Shown here: positions 44,273 through 52,821 of the stretch, piece after piece | Position numbering within the stretch: the stretch's first letter is position 1 | How the letters are laid out: the number at the start of each line of letters is the position of its first letter | Source: Deltaproteobacteria bacterium | Lineage (GTDB): Bacteria; Desulfobacterota_D; UBA1144; Nemesobacterales; UBA2774 | Length of the DNA: 64,000 nucleotides | Assembly: GCA_040223695.1 (NCBI GenBank) | Contig: JAVKFU010000019.1 | Coordinates: 150,415-214,414 of the forward strand | Reading direction: 5' to 3' | The notes under the pieces: generated by a model | Seen by the model: the letters and a program-made list of their open reading frames with translations, nothing else | Database searches by the model: none | Told to the model about the DNA's origin: nothing | Position numbers and translations under genes: made by a program

Positions 44273-44863
44273 ATGAAACAGAGAAAAGCCAGGGTCGAAA
44301 GAACAACGTCTGAAGTAAAGGTTAAGGTCGAAATAAACCTCGACGGCGAGGGGAATTACGAAATAGATACCGGTATACCGTTTTTCAACCACATGCTGGC
44401 CCAGTTCGCAAGGCACGGCTATTTTGACCTGAAAGTATCCGCTATAGGGGATCTCGAAGTGGATTTTCACCACACGGTCGAGGACGTGGGGCTTGCGCTC
44501 GGAGATGCGTTCCTCAAGGCCCTGGGCGATAAAAAATCGATAAAGAGGTTCGGAGAGGCGTTCGTGCCTTTTGACGAAACCCTGGCGTTCGCGTCAGTGG
44601 ACCTGAGCGGAAGGCCGTATCTCGTTTACAGGGTAAAGGTTCCCAAGAGCAAAGTCGGGGAATTCGATCTTGAGCTGGGGGATGAGTTTTTCAAGTCCTT
44701 CTCGAACACGCTCATGTGTAATCTTCATATCGAGCTTAAGTACGGCGATAACCTGCATCATAATATAGAAGCTATCTTTAAGGCCGTCGGGCGGGCGCTC
44801 GACAGCGCATCCGGAATAGACCCGAGATCAACCGACGTGCCGTCAACAAAGGGGAAGCTGTAA
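44273..44863 (+). CDS. hisB: Imidazoleglycerol-phosphate dehydratase
   Basis: The 196-residue enzyme dehydrates imidazole glycerol phosphate in histidine synthesis. Conserved motifs are GIPFFNHMLAQFARHG (about residue 47), DFHHTVEDVGLALG (about 77) and NLHIELKYGDNLHHNIEAIFKA, which carry the manganese-binding histidines. It is monofunctional, without the HisN phosphatase domain found in enterobacteria. hisH follows after three bases. Confidence 0.97.
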   Translation: MKQRKARVERTTSEVKVKVEINLDGEGNYEIDTGIPFFNHMLAQFARHGYFDLKVSAIGDLEVDFHHTVEDVGLALGDAFLKALGDKKSIKRFGEAFVPFDETLAFASVDLSGRPYLVYRVKVPKSKVGEFDLELGDEFFKSFSNTLMCNLHIELKYGDNLHHNIEAIFKAVGRALDSASGIDPRSTDVPSTKGKL

Positions 44864-44866
44864 GAC

Positions 44867-45508
44867 ATGATTGCCGTAGTCGATTACGGAATGGGTAACT
44901 TAAGGAGCGTAAGCAAGGCTTTTGAGAGTCAGGGGTTCCCTGTAATTGTCACAAGGGATTCAAAGGATATAGAGGGTGCAAGCGGGCTCGTTCTTCCGGG
45001 TGTTGGGGCCTTCGGGGATTGCGTAAAACACCTTGATGAGTTCGGGCTTACAGGGCCGATAAAAGATTTCATCGATTCGGGGAAACCGTTTTTGGGTATC
45101 TGTCTCGGGCTTCAGGTCCTGTTCGAAGGGAGTGAGGAATCGCCCGGCGCCGGGGGCCTCGGAATTCTCAAGGGTAAAGTCGTCAGGTTTCCCGCTTTTA
45201 AAAAAGAGCGCCTGAAAGTCCCTCACATGGGATGGAACCAGATAGAGATAAAAAAGAACGCGCCTGTCCTTGACGGTATTCCGGAGGGGAGCTGGTTCTA
45301 TTTCGTCCACTCCTATTACCCCGAGCCCGGGGATGAAAGCGCAGTCGCGATCAAGTCGAGCTACGGAATAGATTTTACCGCCGCAGTTCAAGTCGGGAAT
45401 ATGTTCGCCTGCCAGTTCCACCCTGAAAAGAGCAGCTCGTACGGGCTCAGGATTCTGAGCAACTTCGCCGCTATCTGCGGTGAAGAGAAAAGGGCGCGCT
45501 CGGCTTAA
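44867..45508 (+). CDS. hisH: Imidazole glycerol phosphate synthase, glutaminase subunit
   Basis: The 213-residue class I glutamine amidotransferase makes ammonia for HisF. The catalytic Cys is in LGICLGLQVLFEGSEE (about residue 80) and the His/Glu pair in CQFHPEKSS near 186. VDYGMGNLRSVSKAF opens the protein. It is in an operon with hisB. The usual partners hisA and hisF are not in this window, so the histidine genes are split. Its stop overlaps the slt stop on the other strand by four bases. Confidence 0.97.
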   Translation: MIAVVDYGMGNLRSVSKAFESQGFPVIVTRDSKDIEGASGLVLPGVGAFGDCVKHLDEFGLTGPIKDFIDSGKPFLGICLGLQVLFEGSEESPGAGGLGILKGKVVRFPAFKKERLKVPHMGWNQIEIKKNAPVLDGIPEGSWFYFVHSYYPEPGDESAVAIKSSYGIDFTAAVQVGNMFACQFHPEKSSSYGLRILSNFAAICGEEKRARSA

Positions 45509-47607
45509 TTAACCGGATATTTTGTCTCGCTTATCCCGGGCCCGGGAGTGGCCGCCGGAGCGGCGGAAGCGGTGTTGCCGTAGATCGCCTTATAAGCCCC
45601 GTAGCTTCTCAGTATCCTTCTTATATAATTCCTCGTCTCCCTAAACGGGATCTCTTCAATGAATTCGTCCTTTTCAAGACCGTAGAACCTTGTCTTCCAG
45701 TCAGCCGCCCTGTGGGGTCCCGCGTTGTAGCTCGCAAGCGCAAGCTCGACGTCCCCGTTGAATTCGTCCATCACCTGTTTTAAGTAAAATATTCCCATCT
45801 CGATATTGACTCGCGGGATTGTAAGCATTTCGATTGTGAATCCGTTAATGCCGATCTGTCTGGCCACTGTTCTTGCCGTGGGCGGAATAAGCTGCATAAG
45901 CCCGACTGCGTCAGCAGGCGAGACGACGGCCTTTTGGAATCTGCTTTCCTCCCTTATTACAGAGTAGACAAGCAGCTCGTCCACGCCGTATTTTTTAGCG
46001 TAAGGGCCGACGATGTCTTTGTATCCTCTGGGGAATGATAGGCTGTTTGCCTGAGGCAGTCCTATATCCTGGGCAACTTTTATCGAGTTATGATAGTCGT
46101 CGACTTTAGAGTATAGAAGGCTTACCGCAACATATTCTTCCTGTGTACCGGCTACGTCCTCCATCTTTTCAATCTCGAGTCTCGCGTCCTCGGGTACCCC
46201 GAGCTCGATCAACAGTTCGGCCTTTTGTTTTCTCTTGCTTGCCTCGGGATTGAGTACGGTTGTTTCCGGGTTTATATTCGCGAAAACAGGGGAGACGCCC
46301 GTTTTCTTCTGGGCCAGGTATGTGTGGTACGTAGGCGGGGTGGTATTCGCCAGTTCCCTGTACTGCGAATGCGCCTCGTCTTTTCTGCCCTGCTTCTCGA
46401 GCGTCCTCGCTTTCCAGTACTTGGCGTTTGAAGCGTTGAAGGAGGATGAAGAATTGGTGAAAGCGGAAAATGTCGCAAGCGCCTCTCTGTACATACCCTT
46501 CCTGTAGTAAATCCATCCGAGATACCAGGCGCCGTCTTCCGCGTATTTATTCCTGGGGTAGGTTCTTATGAGGATGTCGTAAGTCTTTATCGCCCTCTGA
46601 TTGTCGTTATTTATCTGATAAAGCCTCGCCGCGTTATACAGGCCCTCGGGGGCGAGGTCGCTCGAAGGAAACGATTCATGTATCCGGGAGTATAGAGAGG
46701 AAGCCTCCGAGTCGAGGCCCTGCTTCGATTTAATTTTTGCCCTCCAGAAAAGAGACTCAGGTGAATTTATTCCTCCGAGCATGTTTTCCGCTTCGTTCAA
46801 TCTCCCCGAGTTCACCATCGCTATTGCCATGTTGGTTCTTGTTCCGGTGCTTTTTGAGGATACCTTTTCGTAGTTGTTTATAGCGGAGGACCATCTCGAA
46901 TATTTAAACAGAGTGTCTCCTCTCTCTAGGTAATCCGATTCCGTTACGGCAAAGGGGATACCGTAATCGGCGCTCAGCCGCTTTGCCGACGAATGCGCGC
47001 TCCCGGCGGACTTGGTCTCGGGGTACTGGACCCATACCTGTTTATAAGTGTTTACGGCGTCCCGGTATTTACCCTGATTTTCAAGCGCCTGCCCCAGGCT
47101 CTCCAGGTGCGAGGCCTTCAAATCCCGGCTGCTTTCCTCATTGTACAAAGACCTGAATATTCTTTCCGCGTTTGTGGAATCCCCGGTTTGAATATAAATA
47201 TTCCCGAGGCGGGAAAGGGTCTTTTTCTTGAGTCCGCTCCCGGAATATTCCGTCAAAACCCTGTTGAAAAGAACTGAGGCGTTTGCCATGTCGCCCAAAT
47301 TTTCATAGCCTGCGGCCTGGTAATATATTACGTAGTCTCCCACGAGAGGAAGCTCGTTTTCAACACCTTTTAATCTCGATACCCCTTCCTGAAACTGGCC
47401 CATCTGGATAAAACAGTAACCCTTTTTGAATCTGTCTTTAGCGTCCTGTTTGGCGGGCAGGTATATCTCGGACTGGCAGTTTATCTGTGCCGAGGCCCCG
47501 GGGGAGAAAGTGATTAAAGGGATGAAAACAATCAGGATTAAAATAGGAATGTATGCCAAGCTCGCCTGTCCGCTATATGAGTTCAAAGTCCTGTATTCAA
47601 ATTCCAT
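45505..47607 (-). CDS. slt: Soluble lytic murein transglycosylase (TPR plus SLT domain)
   Basis: The 700-residue exported protein has a hydrophobic signal segment (about 19-40, ending ASA), a long helical region of TPR/Sel1-like repeats (about 60-500), and a C-terminal SLT domain with the catalytic Glu in YSVIREESRFQKAV (about residue 553), then GLMQLIPPTA and ALASYNAGP. It cleaves peptidoglycan to 1,6-anhydro ends. The TPR superhelix resembles Slt70 and also YbgF-like repeats. GGAGG precedes the ATG. The oppC-like gene ends three bases upstream, so the two are probably co-transcribed. Confidence 0.92.
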   Translation of the reverse strand: MEFEYRTLNSYSGQASLAYIPILILIVFIPLITFSPGASAQINCQSEIYLPAKQDAKDRFKKGYCFIQMGQFQEGVSRLKGVENELPLVGDYVIYYQAAGYENLGDMANASVLFNRVLTEYSGSGLKKKTLSRLGNIYIQTGDSTNAERIFRSLYNEESSRDLKASHLESLGQALENQGKYRDAVNTYKQVWVQYPETKSAGSAHSSAKRLSADYGIPFAVTESDYLERGDTLFKYSRWSSAINNYEKVSSKSTGTRTNMAIAMVNSGRLNEAENMLGGINSPESLFWRAKIKSKQGLDSEASSLYSRIHESFPSSDLAPEGLYNAARLYQINNDNQRAIKTYDILIRTYPRNKYAEDGAWYLGWIYYRKGMYREALATFSAFTNSSSSFNASNAKYWKARTLEKQGRKDEAHSQYRELANTTPPTYHTYLAQKKTGVSPVFANINPETTVLNPEASKRKQKAELLIELGVPEDARLEIEKMEDVAGTQEEYVAVSLLYSKVDDYHNSIKVAQDIGLPQANSLSFPRGYKDIVGPYAKKYGVDELLVYSVIREESRFQKAVVSPADAVGLMQLIPPTARTVARQIGINGFTIEMLTIPRVNIEMGIFYLKQVMDEFNGDVELALASYNAGPHRAADWKTRFYGLEKDEFIEEIPFRETRNYIRRILRSYGAYKAIYGNTASAAPAATPGPGISETKYPVN

Positions 47608-47610
47608 CGT

Positions 47611-48423
47611 TTACCTCCCTGTTTTTTGCGGATCGAGATAGTCCCTTAATCCCTCTCCGAATAGATTAAATGAAAAAGCCGTAATGAAAATAGCCAAACT
47701 CGGAAACACTATAAGATGGGGAAAGGTTCTCATACCCTGCCATCCCGTGCTGGCGAGGGTACCCCAGCTTGACTCGGGCGGGGCTATGCCCAGGCCCAGA
47801 AAACTGAGGGTTGACTCGGCGAGTATCGCGTAGGGTACGGAGAATGTCAGCGTTATGATAAGGGGGCTCAGTATATTGGGAATTATATGTTTTCCCAGAA
47901 TCCGCGAAGGAGACGCGCCCAGACTTTTTGCCGATTGCACGTAATCAACTCCCTTTAGCTGAAGCACACTGCCCCTTACTATCCTCGCAACACGCATCCA
48001 CGCGGTAAGGCCGAGCGCAAGAACGATTCCGAGGACGCCCCTACCTATAACCAGCGTGATAAGAACGATGAGCAGAAGGTCGGGAAGGGAATAGAAAATG
48101 TCGACCAGCCTCATCATAAGCTCGTCTGTTTTACCCCCTATGTACCCCGAGACGGCTCCGTATACGGTTCCTATTATGAGCGCTATAAGTGCGGTTCCGA
48201 GCGCCACGGATATCGAGACCCTGGCACCGTAAATAACCCTGCTAAGCAAGTCTCTTCCTTCCTGGTCGGTGCCCATCAGGTGAGCGTTGCCGGGCTTTGC
48301 GAGGGCGTTTTTAAAATCGGTCTGATCATATTCATAGGGCGCGACATAGGGCGCCGCTACGGCTATGCCTATGATGGCTGCGATTATCAGAGCGGTGATA
48401 ACAATCTGAGCCTTTATATGCAA
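47611..48423 (-). CDS. ABC transporter permease, OppC/DppC family
   Basis: The 270-residue permease has about six helices and the binding-protein-dependent transport signature near SLGASPSRILGKHIIPNILSP (about residue 170), with LMGTDQEGRDLLSRVIYGARVS at the front, as in OppC/DppC. It forms half of a membrane channel for peptides, nickel or similar solutes. No OppB, ATPase or binding-protein gene is adjacent, so its partners are elsewhere or lost. TTG at 48421-48423 appears to be the start, with AGGTG upstream. Confidence 0.9.
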   Translation of the reverse strand: MHIKAQIVITALIIAAIIGIAVAAPYVAPYEYDQTDFKNALAKPGNAHLMGTDQEGRDLLSRVIYGARVSISVALGTALIALIIGTVYGAVSGYIGGKTDELMMRLVDIFYSLPDLLLIVLITLVIGRGVLGIVLALGLTAWMRVARIVRGSVLQLKGVDYVQSAKSLGASPSRILGKHIIPNILSPLIITLTFSVPYAILAESTLSFLGLGIAPPESSWGTLASTGWQGMRTFPHLIVFPSLAIFITAFSFNLFGEGLRDYLDPQKTGR

Positions 48424-48543
48424 GATTCACGCACCTTGGTTGAGGGCATATAGAAAATATTAACAACAAATTATAGATAACTGAAGGGGTTAATTCGGCT
48501 AAACGCGCTTTGAGGCCGGGAATATGACGGAATTTTGCGTGTC

Positions 48544-48927
48544 TTATCTGCCGAAACCGGCTTTCCCCTCTTCGTTTTTATAGTAAGAGGCTTTAATTAC
48601 CGTTTTGATTCCGCCCCTCACGTTGAAATCCCCGGTCACTTCCGCCCTGAGAGGCTTACATGCTTCCACTACGTCATCGAGTATTTTATTAGTTACATGC
48701 TCGTGAAAAGTCCCCACGTCGCGGTAAGAGAACATATAGAGCTTGAGTGACTTGAGTTCTATACAGAGCTCATCGGGCACGTATTTTATATTTATGGTCG
48801 CGAAGTCGGGCTGACCCGTCTTCGGGCACACGCATGTGAATTCCGGGCAGGTAATGTCGATTTCATATTCCCTGCCGGGGTATTGATTGTTAAAAGTTTC
48901 AAGCTTTTGAGAAGGCGAGCTTTCCAT
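48544..48927 (-). CDS. queF: NADPH-dependent 7-cyano-7-deazaguanine reductase
   Basis: The 127-residue enzyme reduces preQ0 to preQ1 in queuosine synthesis. It is the short, single-domain type with the nucleophilic Cys in [16 protein letters not shown] (about residue 33) and the NADPH/substrate motif [25 protein letters not shown] at 48925-48927 lies nine bases downstream of a 59-residue gene on the same strand, so they form a pair. Other queuosine genes are not here. Confidence 0.95.
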   Translation of the reverse strand: MESSPSQKLETFNNQYPGREYEIDITCPEFTCVCPKTGQPDFATINIKYVPDELCIELKSLKLYMFSYRDVGTFHEHVTNKILDDVVEACKPLRAEVTGDFNVRGGIKTVIKASYYKNEEGKAGFGR

Positions 48928-48936
48928 GTTTTCAGT

Positions 48937-49116
48937 TTAAGAGTGTACCTGTATTTCTATTTCGTACTGGCCTTTTGATTTTTTGACTCTCGAGTCCCTG
49001 TATCCCTGCTTGATAAAGATCAAGCCTTTCTTAGAAGCGTCTTTAATTACTCTGTCCACCTTTTTTTTGAGGTCGGTTTTATTTTTAGCCTTAACTGTGA
49101 GTGTTTTAGCAGGCAT
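48937..49116 (-). CDS. Small basic protein of unknown function (59 residues)
   Basis: ATG at 49114-49116 follows AAAGGAG at nine bases. The product is Lys-rich (MPAKTLTVKAKNKTDLKKKV ... GYRDSRVKKSKGQYEIEIQV) with a beta-alpha-beta-like pattern. It resembles small DUF proteins of unknown role found in sulfur- and metal-reducing bacteria, but I do not assign a family. The gap to queF is nine bases, so it is the first gene of a queF operon. Confidence 0.65.
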   Translation of the reverse strand: MPAKTLTVKAKNKTDLKKKVDRVIKDASKKGLIFIKQGYRDSRVKKSKGQYEIEIQVHS

Positions 49117-49230
49117 TTTTTTATGGCTCCTTTGCGTTAAATTTACAAACAGTTTTATTTTATCAAATAGACGCAGGCTATCAAGATACTTGACTGAAAT
49201 GGTATTATTATAAATACTAAATCCTTCCGT

Positions 49231-49304
49231 TGGGGCATAGTATAACGGCAGTACGACGGACTCTGGATCCGTAAGTCAAGGTTCGAATCCTTGTGCCCCA
49301 GCCA
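49231..49304 (+). tRNA. tRNA-Gln (anticodon CTG)
   Basis: A full cloverleaf is visible: acceptor TGGGGCA/TGCCCCA (49231-49237 with 49294-49300), a D-arm with AGTATAACGGCAGT, an anticodon stem ACGGA/TCCGT with loop CTCTGGA (anticodon CTG, reading CAG), and a T-arm with GGTTCGAATCC. The discriminator base is G and CCA is encoded (49302-49304). The U1-A72 pair is usual for bacterial tRNA-Gln. Its 3' end abuts a decayed recombinase, as expected for an integration target. Confidence 0.97.
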
Positions 49305-49478
49305 ACCGCAACAAGTCACGCAATTTAAAGAGGATTGCACCTTCTAATTCCAAGTTTGAAAGCACATAGTTTATGAGTTTCCTTTTTTGCTCTATTTTCG
49401 AACTTTCAAAAAGCACGTAAGCCTTGGATGCTATGGAAAGCACAGTGTTTACAGCCTTTTCCAGTTTTAACTACAAGC
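49305..49478 (-). pseudogene. Serine recombinase C-terminal relic 1, abutting tRNA-Gln
   Basis: On the minus strand this encodes AVNTVLSIASKAYVLFESSK, then EQKRKLINYVLSNLELEG, the C-terminal coiled-coil part of large serine recombinases (family pattern: ...LFxSSxxExKRxLINxVLSNLxLxG). The rest of the recombinase, including the catalytic serine domain, is missing and a stop precedes the fragment. The frame runs into the 3' end of tRNA-Gln. It is the remnant of an element that used this tRNA or its neighbourhood as target. Confidence 0.88.
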
Positions 49479-49591
49479 CTAAATCAGGAATTTAAAAACC
49501 GTATTGCAATATAGTGATTTATTGTTGGCATGAGACATATGTCTCATTATAATACCCTGATCTAATATTCTACAAGCAAAGGAGAGCTAAA
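49479..49591. other. Short region upstream of the SnoaL-like gene
   Basis: It holds an inverted pair GAGACATATGTCTC (49531-49544), a perfect 14-base palindrome that could be an operator, and AAAGGAGAG in front of the TTG at 49592. Confidence 0.45.
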
Positions 49592-50008
49592 TTGAAACTT
49601 ACAAGAGAGAAAATGGATCAGAAAATAGACGAACATTTTGGATTTGAAGCTAGTGATGATGTAGAAGGAGTCCTATCAACTCTTGCCCCCGATGTAATTC
49701 ATGACATTGTCGGCTCGCCAACCGGACCGACCTATGGACCGGAAAATGCCCGGTCCTTCTATGAGACATTATTCGCTGATCTCGCGGATGGTAAAGTTAC
49801 TGGTATAAAAAGACTTTATGGTGAAAATTTCCTCATTGACGAGTCACTCTGGGAAGGTTCGGCTCCGGGCAAACCTTTTGGTATTGAAGGCGATGGCCGT
49901 CCCCTCAGATTTCGTCTTTTACATGTGATTGAATTCACCGAGCAAGGACTCATTCAGAGGGAAAACGTCTGGGTTGATTTAGCTGCTATAATTCAACAAC
50001 TACAATAA
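49592..50008 (+). CDS. SnoaL-like / NTF2-fold protein
   Basis: The 138-residue protein has the cone-shaped NTF2-like pattern: a helical start, EGVLSTLAPDVIHDIVGSPTGPTYGPENARSFYE, and a beta-rich second half ending ENVWVDLAAII. Such proteins include polyketide cyclases, limonene-epoxide hydrolases and many of unknown role. The start is TTG at 49592 with GGAGAG at seven bases. It lies between two recombinase relics and may be cargo of the old element. Confidence 0.78.
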   Translation: MKLTREKMDQKIDEHFGFEASDDVEGVLSTLAPDVIHDIVGSPTGPTYGPENARSFYETLFADLADGKVTGIKRLYGENFLIDESLWEGSAPGKPFGIEGDGRPLRFRLLHVIEFTEQGLIQRENVWVDLAAIIQQLQ

Positions 50009-50312
50009 TGCCGAGCAAATAAAAATGGACGAAATAGGTCGTATTAACAAGCGAAGAAGGACTCGCAATGATTTACTATCGCACCTATGCGTATGCTTAA
50101 AAAGGGAAAAAAAGCCTACAACGGAGGATATACCGCATGGGGGTACTAAATAAGTTAGGTGATTCGCTCTCTCGCTTAGTTTGAGAGTATGTTGCCAATG
50201 CTTGACATTATTGTCGGGTTTTGAATAAGAATTTTGAAATATTCAGGGGTTCGAAGTGTATTCAAGAACCCCGGCCAACCATTGCAATTATTATGCATGA
50301 GGAGAAAATCAT
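50009..50312. other. Intergenic region with a 7-bp hairpin and tRNA-like 3' end
   Basis: At 50246-50272 GGGGTTC pairs with GAACCCC around a 13-base loop. The segment GGGTTCGAA ... CCCCGGCCAACC resembles the tRNA-Gln 3' end (GGTTCGAA ... CCCCAGCCAACC), with an insertion in between. It may be a decayed attachment-site copy. A 42-codon frame starting at 50024 has no support. Confidence 0.4.
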
Positions 50313-50606
50313 ATGAGCGTAATGATTATAATTGATGCAAAATTAAAAGCGGAGAATGTTTCCAAGGCCAAGGCGTTTTTTGCAGAGATACTCCCCGATA
50401 CCCGAAGCTTTGACGGTTGTGAAGGTGTAAACATATGTATCAATTCCGAGGACCCGGGCAATTTGGTATTGGTTGAAAAGTGGGCTTCGAAAGAGCACTA
50501 CGAAAAATACCATCACTGGCGCGATGAAACGGGTGTTTTGCAGCAAATCCGGCAATTTCTTGACGGACCCGTAAGCAGAAGTTTTTTAGAAATAGTCGAT
50601 GCCTAA
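50313..50606 (+). CDS. Antibiotic biosynthesis monooxygenase (ABM) domain protein
   Basis: The 97-residue ferredoxin-like protein has the ABM pattern: VMIIIDAKLKAENVSKAKAF, CEGVNICINSEDPGNLVLVEKW and HYEKYHHWRDETGVLQQI. Family members are quinol monooxygenases (YgiN-like) or small-molecule-detoxifying proteins, active as dimers without cofactor. The substrate is unknown. ATG at 50313 follows GAGGAG. It sits between the recombinase relics, as does the SnoaL-like gene. Confidence 0.88.
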   Translation: MSVMIIIDAKLKAENVSKAKAFFAEILPDTRSFDGCEGVNICINSEDPGNLVLVEKWASKEHYEKYHHWRDETGVLQQIRQFLDGPVSRSFLEIVDA

Positions 50607-50697
50607 TCGTTATTGAATGAACCTGATTGTCACAGCCATTCGGAATCGATGGTACAGACTATCACTAAATCCAGCGGTTTTTCAAAAAATACCCGGG

Positions 50698-50898
50698 GTT
50701 GCGTCTTCAAGTTACAAGTTCGAAAACAGATAATTTATAAGTTTCCTTTTCTGGTCTATTTTCAAAATTTCGAATAAGTTATATGCCCGTGATGCAATGC
50801 AAAGCACTGTATTGACGGTAACTTTAAAAGTTTCGTCTGCTTTTAGAAAGTTCTTTATTTCTTCATAATATCATACCGCCTGTTCTTAAGTTCGTGAC
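50698..50898 (-). pseudogene. Serine recombinase C-terminal relic 2
   Basis: Minus-strand translation gives HELKNRRYDIMKK, then (after a frameshift near 50860) FLKADETFKVTVNTVLCIAS and RAYNLFEILKIDQKRKLINY. An in-frame TAA at 50712-50714 follows LFSNL. This is the same C-terminal recombinase region as relic 1, more complete but broken by a shift and a stop. The two relics are diverged copies in the same orientation 1.4 kb apart. Confidence 0.88.
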
Positions 50899-51043
50899 AC
50901 TTGCTGTTATATACGTCAGTAGTCATGTCCTTCTATTAAAAAGTTTGGTGACAGAACCATGCAATCGACGAGCCCGGTTCGCTATAAGGTGTATTTAATG
51001 TTATAGTAACGCAATCAGGGTTAAATTAATCTTTGGAAAATAT

Positions 51044-51535
51044 TTGACAATATTTCACAAAACGCATAGCGGCTATTGTGCTAAATCTCCTGATATTCCG
51101 GGTCTTCGGGTAACCGCTCAAACTCTAGAGAAAACCGAAAGCTTAATTGAGAAAACTATCAGCGGATATACTCAGATGAGCTTCAGACTAGTATCGGATT
51201 CGGATGAATCTATTAAAGTAAATGAGCAGTGGAATGAGGTTGTTGAGCCGGCTTTAAAACGCCTCGAACGCAATGCTGCAAAAAAGGGTTGGCTAATCGA
51301 CACCTTTATCAATAAGAGGATTTTTAATCAAATAAACAGGTTTAACCGATCCAGCTCAATACGTACAACCCATCCGGATGAAACCGTCAGGAAATTAACT
51401 ATAGGCTGGCGGCAAGGATCACATGCTTTCTCCTATGGGAATACGTTTGCGACTACCAGATGGAAAAATATTAAACTCTCCGAATTAAATTTTGATTCTT
51501 TGTTCGAAGATTTGACAGATAGATTGTTAAGCTAA
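51044..51535 (+). CDS. HicB-like protein with long C-terminal extension
   Basis: The first 45 residues (HSGYCAKSPDIPGLRVTAQTLE ... LIEKTISGY) resemble the HicB antitoxin RNase-H-like fold, where GYxAxxPDLPGC is typical. About 110 further residues have no match I know and contain KKGWLIDTFINKRIF and RTTHPDETVRKLTIGW. No HicA toxin gene is adjacent. The start is uncertain: TTG at 51044 with no good ribosome-binding site. It lies downstream of the recombinase relics. It may be a stand-alone HicB-fold regulator or a decayed pair. Confidence 0.6.
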   Translation: MTIFHKTHSGYCAKSPDIPGLRVTAQTLEKTESLIEKTISGYTQMSFRLVSDSDESIKVNEQWNEVVEPALKRLERNAAKKGWLIDTFINKRIFNQINRFNRSSSIRTTHPDETVRKLTIGWRQGSHAFSYGNTFATTRWKNIKLSELNFDSLFEDLTDRLLS

Positions 51536-51807
51536 AACAAATGTGAAGGATTGGTTTGATCCCCCTAATATCCCCTCTGAGTTTTTAAGAAGAAATATCA
51601 GAAAGAAACTAAGAAAGCTTATGGAAAGATAGTGGAGTATGAGTTATATCTGAAGCTCCGTGAAGTCAACTAAAACGGTCAAAAATTCCATAAAGAATTA
51701 TAGAACAAAACTATCAATACTATTTGCTCATATTCGATATTAAAACATTGGCCGGACATTATTGCCTTGAAAGTCCACTGATTTATAGTACTTTTACTAT
51801 ATCCGTA

Positions 51808-52227
51808 ATGAATGAATTTGTTGTAAATGAGCGATTAATAGATGAGGCGGTTTCTGTAGCCGGGAAAGCAATGTCCCGCGCTTATGCCCCATATTCGGGT
51901 TTCCATATGGGAGCTGCCGTGGTTACAGAGAAAGGTGTTATTATTCCCGGCTCTCTTGTGGAAAATGTATCGCTCGGCCTTGCTATGTGCGCGGAAAGGA
52001 TAGCGCTCTTTTCTTCTGTATCCCAAGACGCCGGGAAGCCGAAGCTGCTCGTGCTTATGTCGAGGAGAACCGACGGCAAGCTTACATTTCCGTGTGGCGC
52101 GTGCTTGCAGGTGGCCATGGAACTTGGGGGACCGGAATTAGAGATAGTTGCCTGCGATACCGATGGGAACAAAGATAAAGATGTTTTAGCTAATCTGGCT
52201 TCCAGACTGCCCCGCAAAACTTCATAA
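51808..52227 (+). CDS. cdd: Cytidine deaminase
   Basis: The 139-residue enzyme deaminates cytidine and deoxycytidine in pyrimidine salvage. The zinc site is formed by VSLGLAMCAERIALFS (Cys and catalytic Glu, about residue 63) and FPCGACLQV (two Cys, about residue 98). The reading frame is open upstream to 51724, but ATG at 51808 (MNEFVVNERLI) matches the normal start. Length fits the short homotetrameric class. It stands alone. Confidence 0.95.
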   Translation: MNEFVVNERLIDEAVSVAGKAMSRAYAPYSGFHMGAAVVTEKGVIIPGSLVENVSLGLAMCAERIALFSSVSQDAGKPKLLVLMSRRTDGKLTFPCGACLQVAMELGGPELEIVACDTDGNKDKDVLANLASRLPRKTS

Positions 52228-52296
52228 ATTTCAAAGCCCTGATAAGTAAGTAAGGCTACACAATTCCGGTTTAACCACCGATAAGCTTACAGGCCT

Positions 52297-52521
52297 TTAT
52301 TTTTTAATATTGAAAGCAACGTTCAATCTTATCTGAAATTCTGATATCTTGCCGTCAGACAATCTGCCTCTCTGATCTAAAACCTGAAACCACTCTACCC
52401 CCTCTAAGGTTTGGTGTGAATTCTCCAGATAGGATTTAGCATCATCAATCGCGGTTTTTATTGCGTCTTCGTAACTTTTATCCGATACTCCCACCACCTC
52501 AATCATTCTGTAAGTTGTCAT
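52297..52521 (-). CDS. Dodecin family flavin-binding protein
   Basis: The 74-residue protein has the dodecin pattern: MIEVVGVSDKSYEDAIKTAI, GVEWFQVLDQRGRLSDGKIS and EFQIRLNVAF. Dodecin forms a hollow dodecamer that binds FMN or lumichrome pairs and protects against free flavin; the Trp in VEWFQV stacks on the flavin. It is monocistronic. Length is normal. Confidence 0.95.
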   Translation of the reverse strand: MTTYRMIEVVGVSDKSYEDAIKTAIDDAKSYLENSHQTLEGVEWFQVLDQRGRLSDGKISEFQIRLNVAFNIKK

Positions 52522-52821
52522 TTGGCGTTTCTCCTATATATGTAGTTGAGTATCAGTGAGGATAGCTGAAAAAATAAGTTGGACAAAGCTTGTAAGAAAG
52601 CTCAATTGAATTTACACGAGAACATTCAGTTTTATAAAATAAAAACTTGATTTCGAAATTTTGGTAAAATGAATAGCCCCTGAGTCTCTTATTAATTCGA
52701 AAATTCATCTTTTGAAAATAAAACCCCCATCAGGAAATAAAATTTATTGAACGGCAATAAATAAATGTGATATGCTAAATGATGAGATCAGACTCTAATA
52801 TATGTAGTTTATAAAAAATGA
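52522..52821. other. AT-rich intergenic region
   Basis: Three hundred bases of very AT-rich sequence upstream of dodecin (minus) and the ribbon-helix-helix gene (plus). Both promoters must lie here, but none stands out. Confidence 0.35.

Noticed and set aside
43730..44473. YbeY with a 104-residue N-terminal extension
   Set aside because: The extra part overlaps the start of hisB on the other strand and is not like YbeY. ATG at 44161 gives the normal length.
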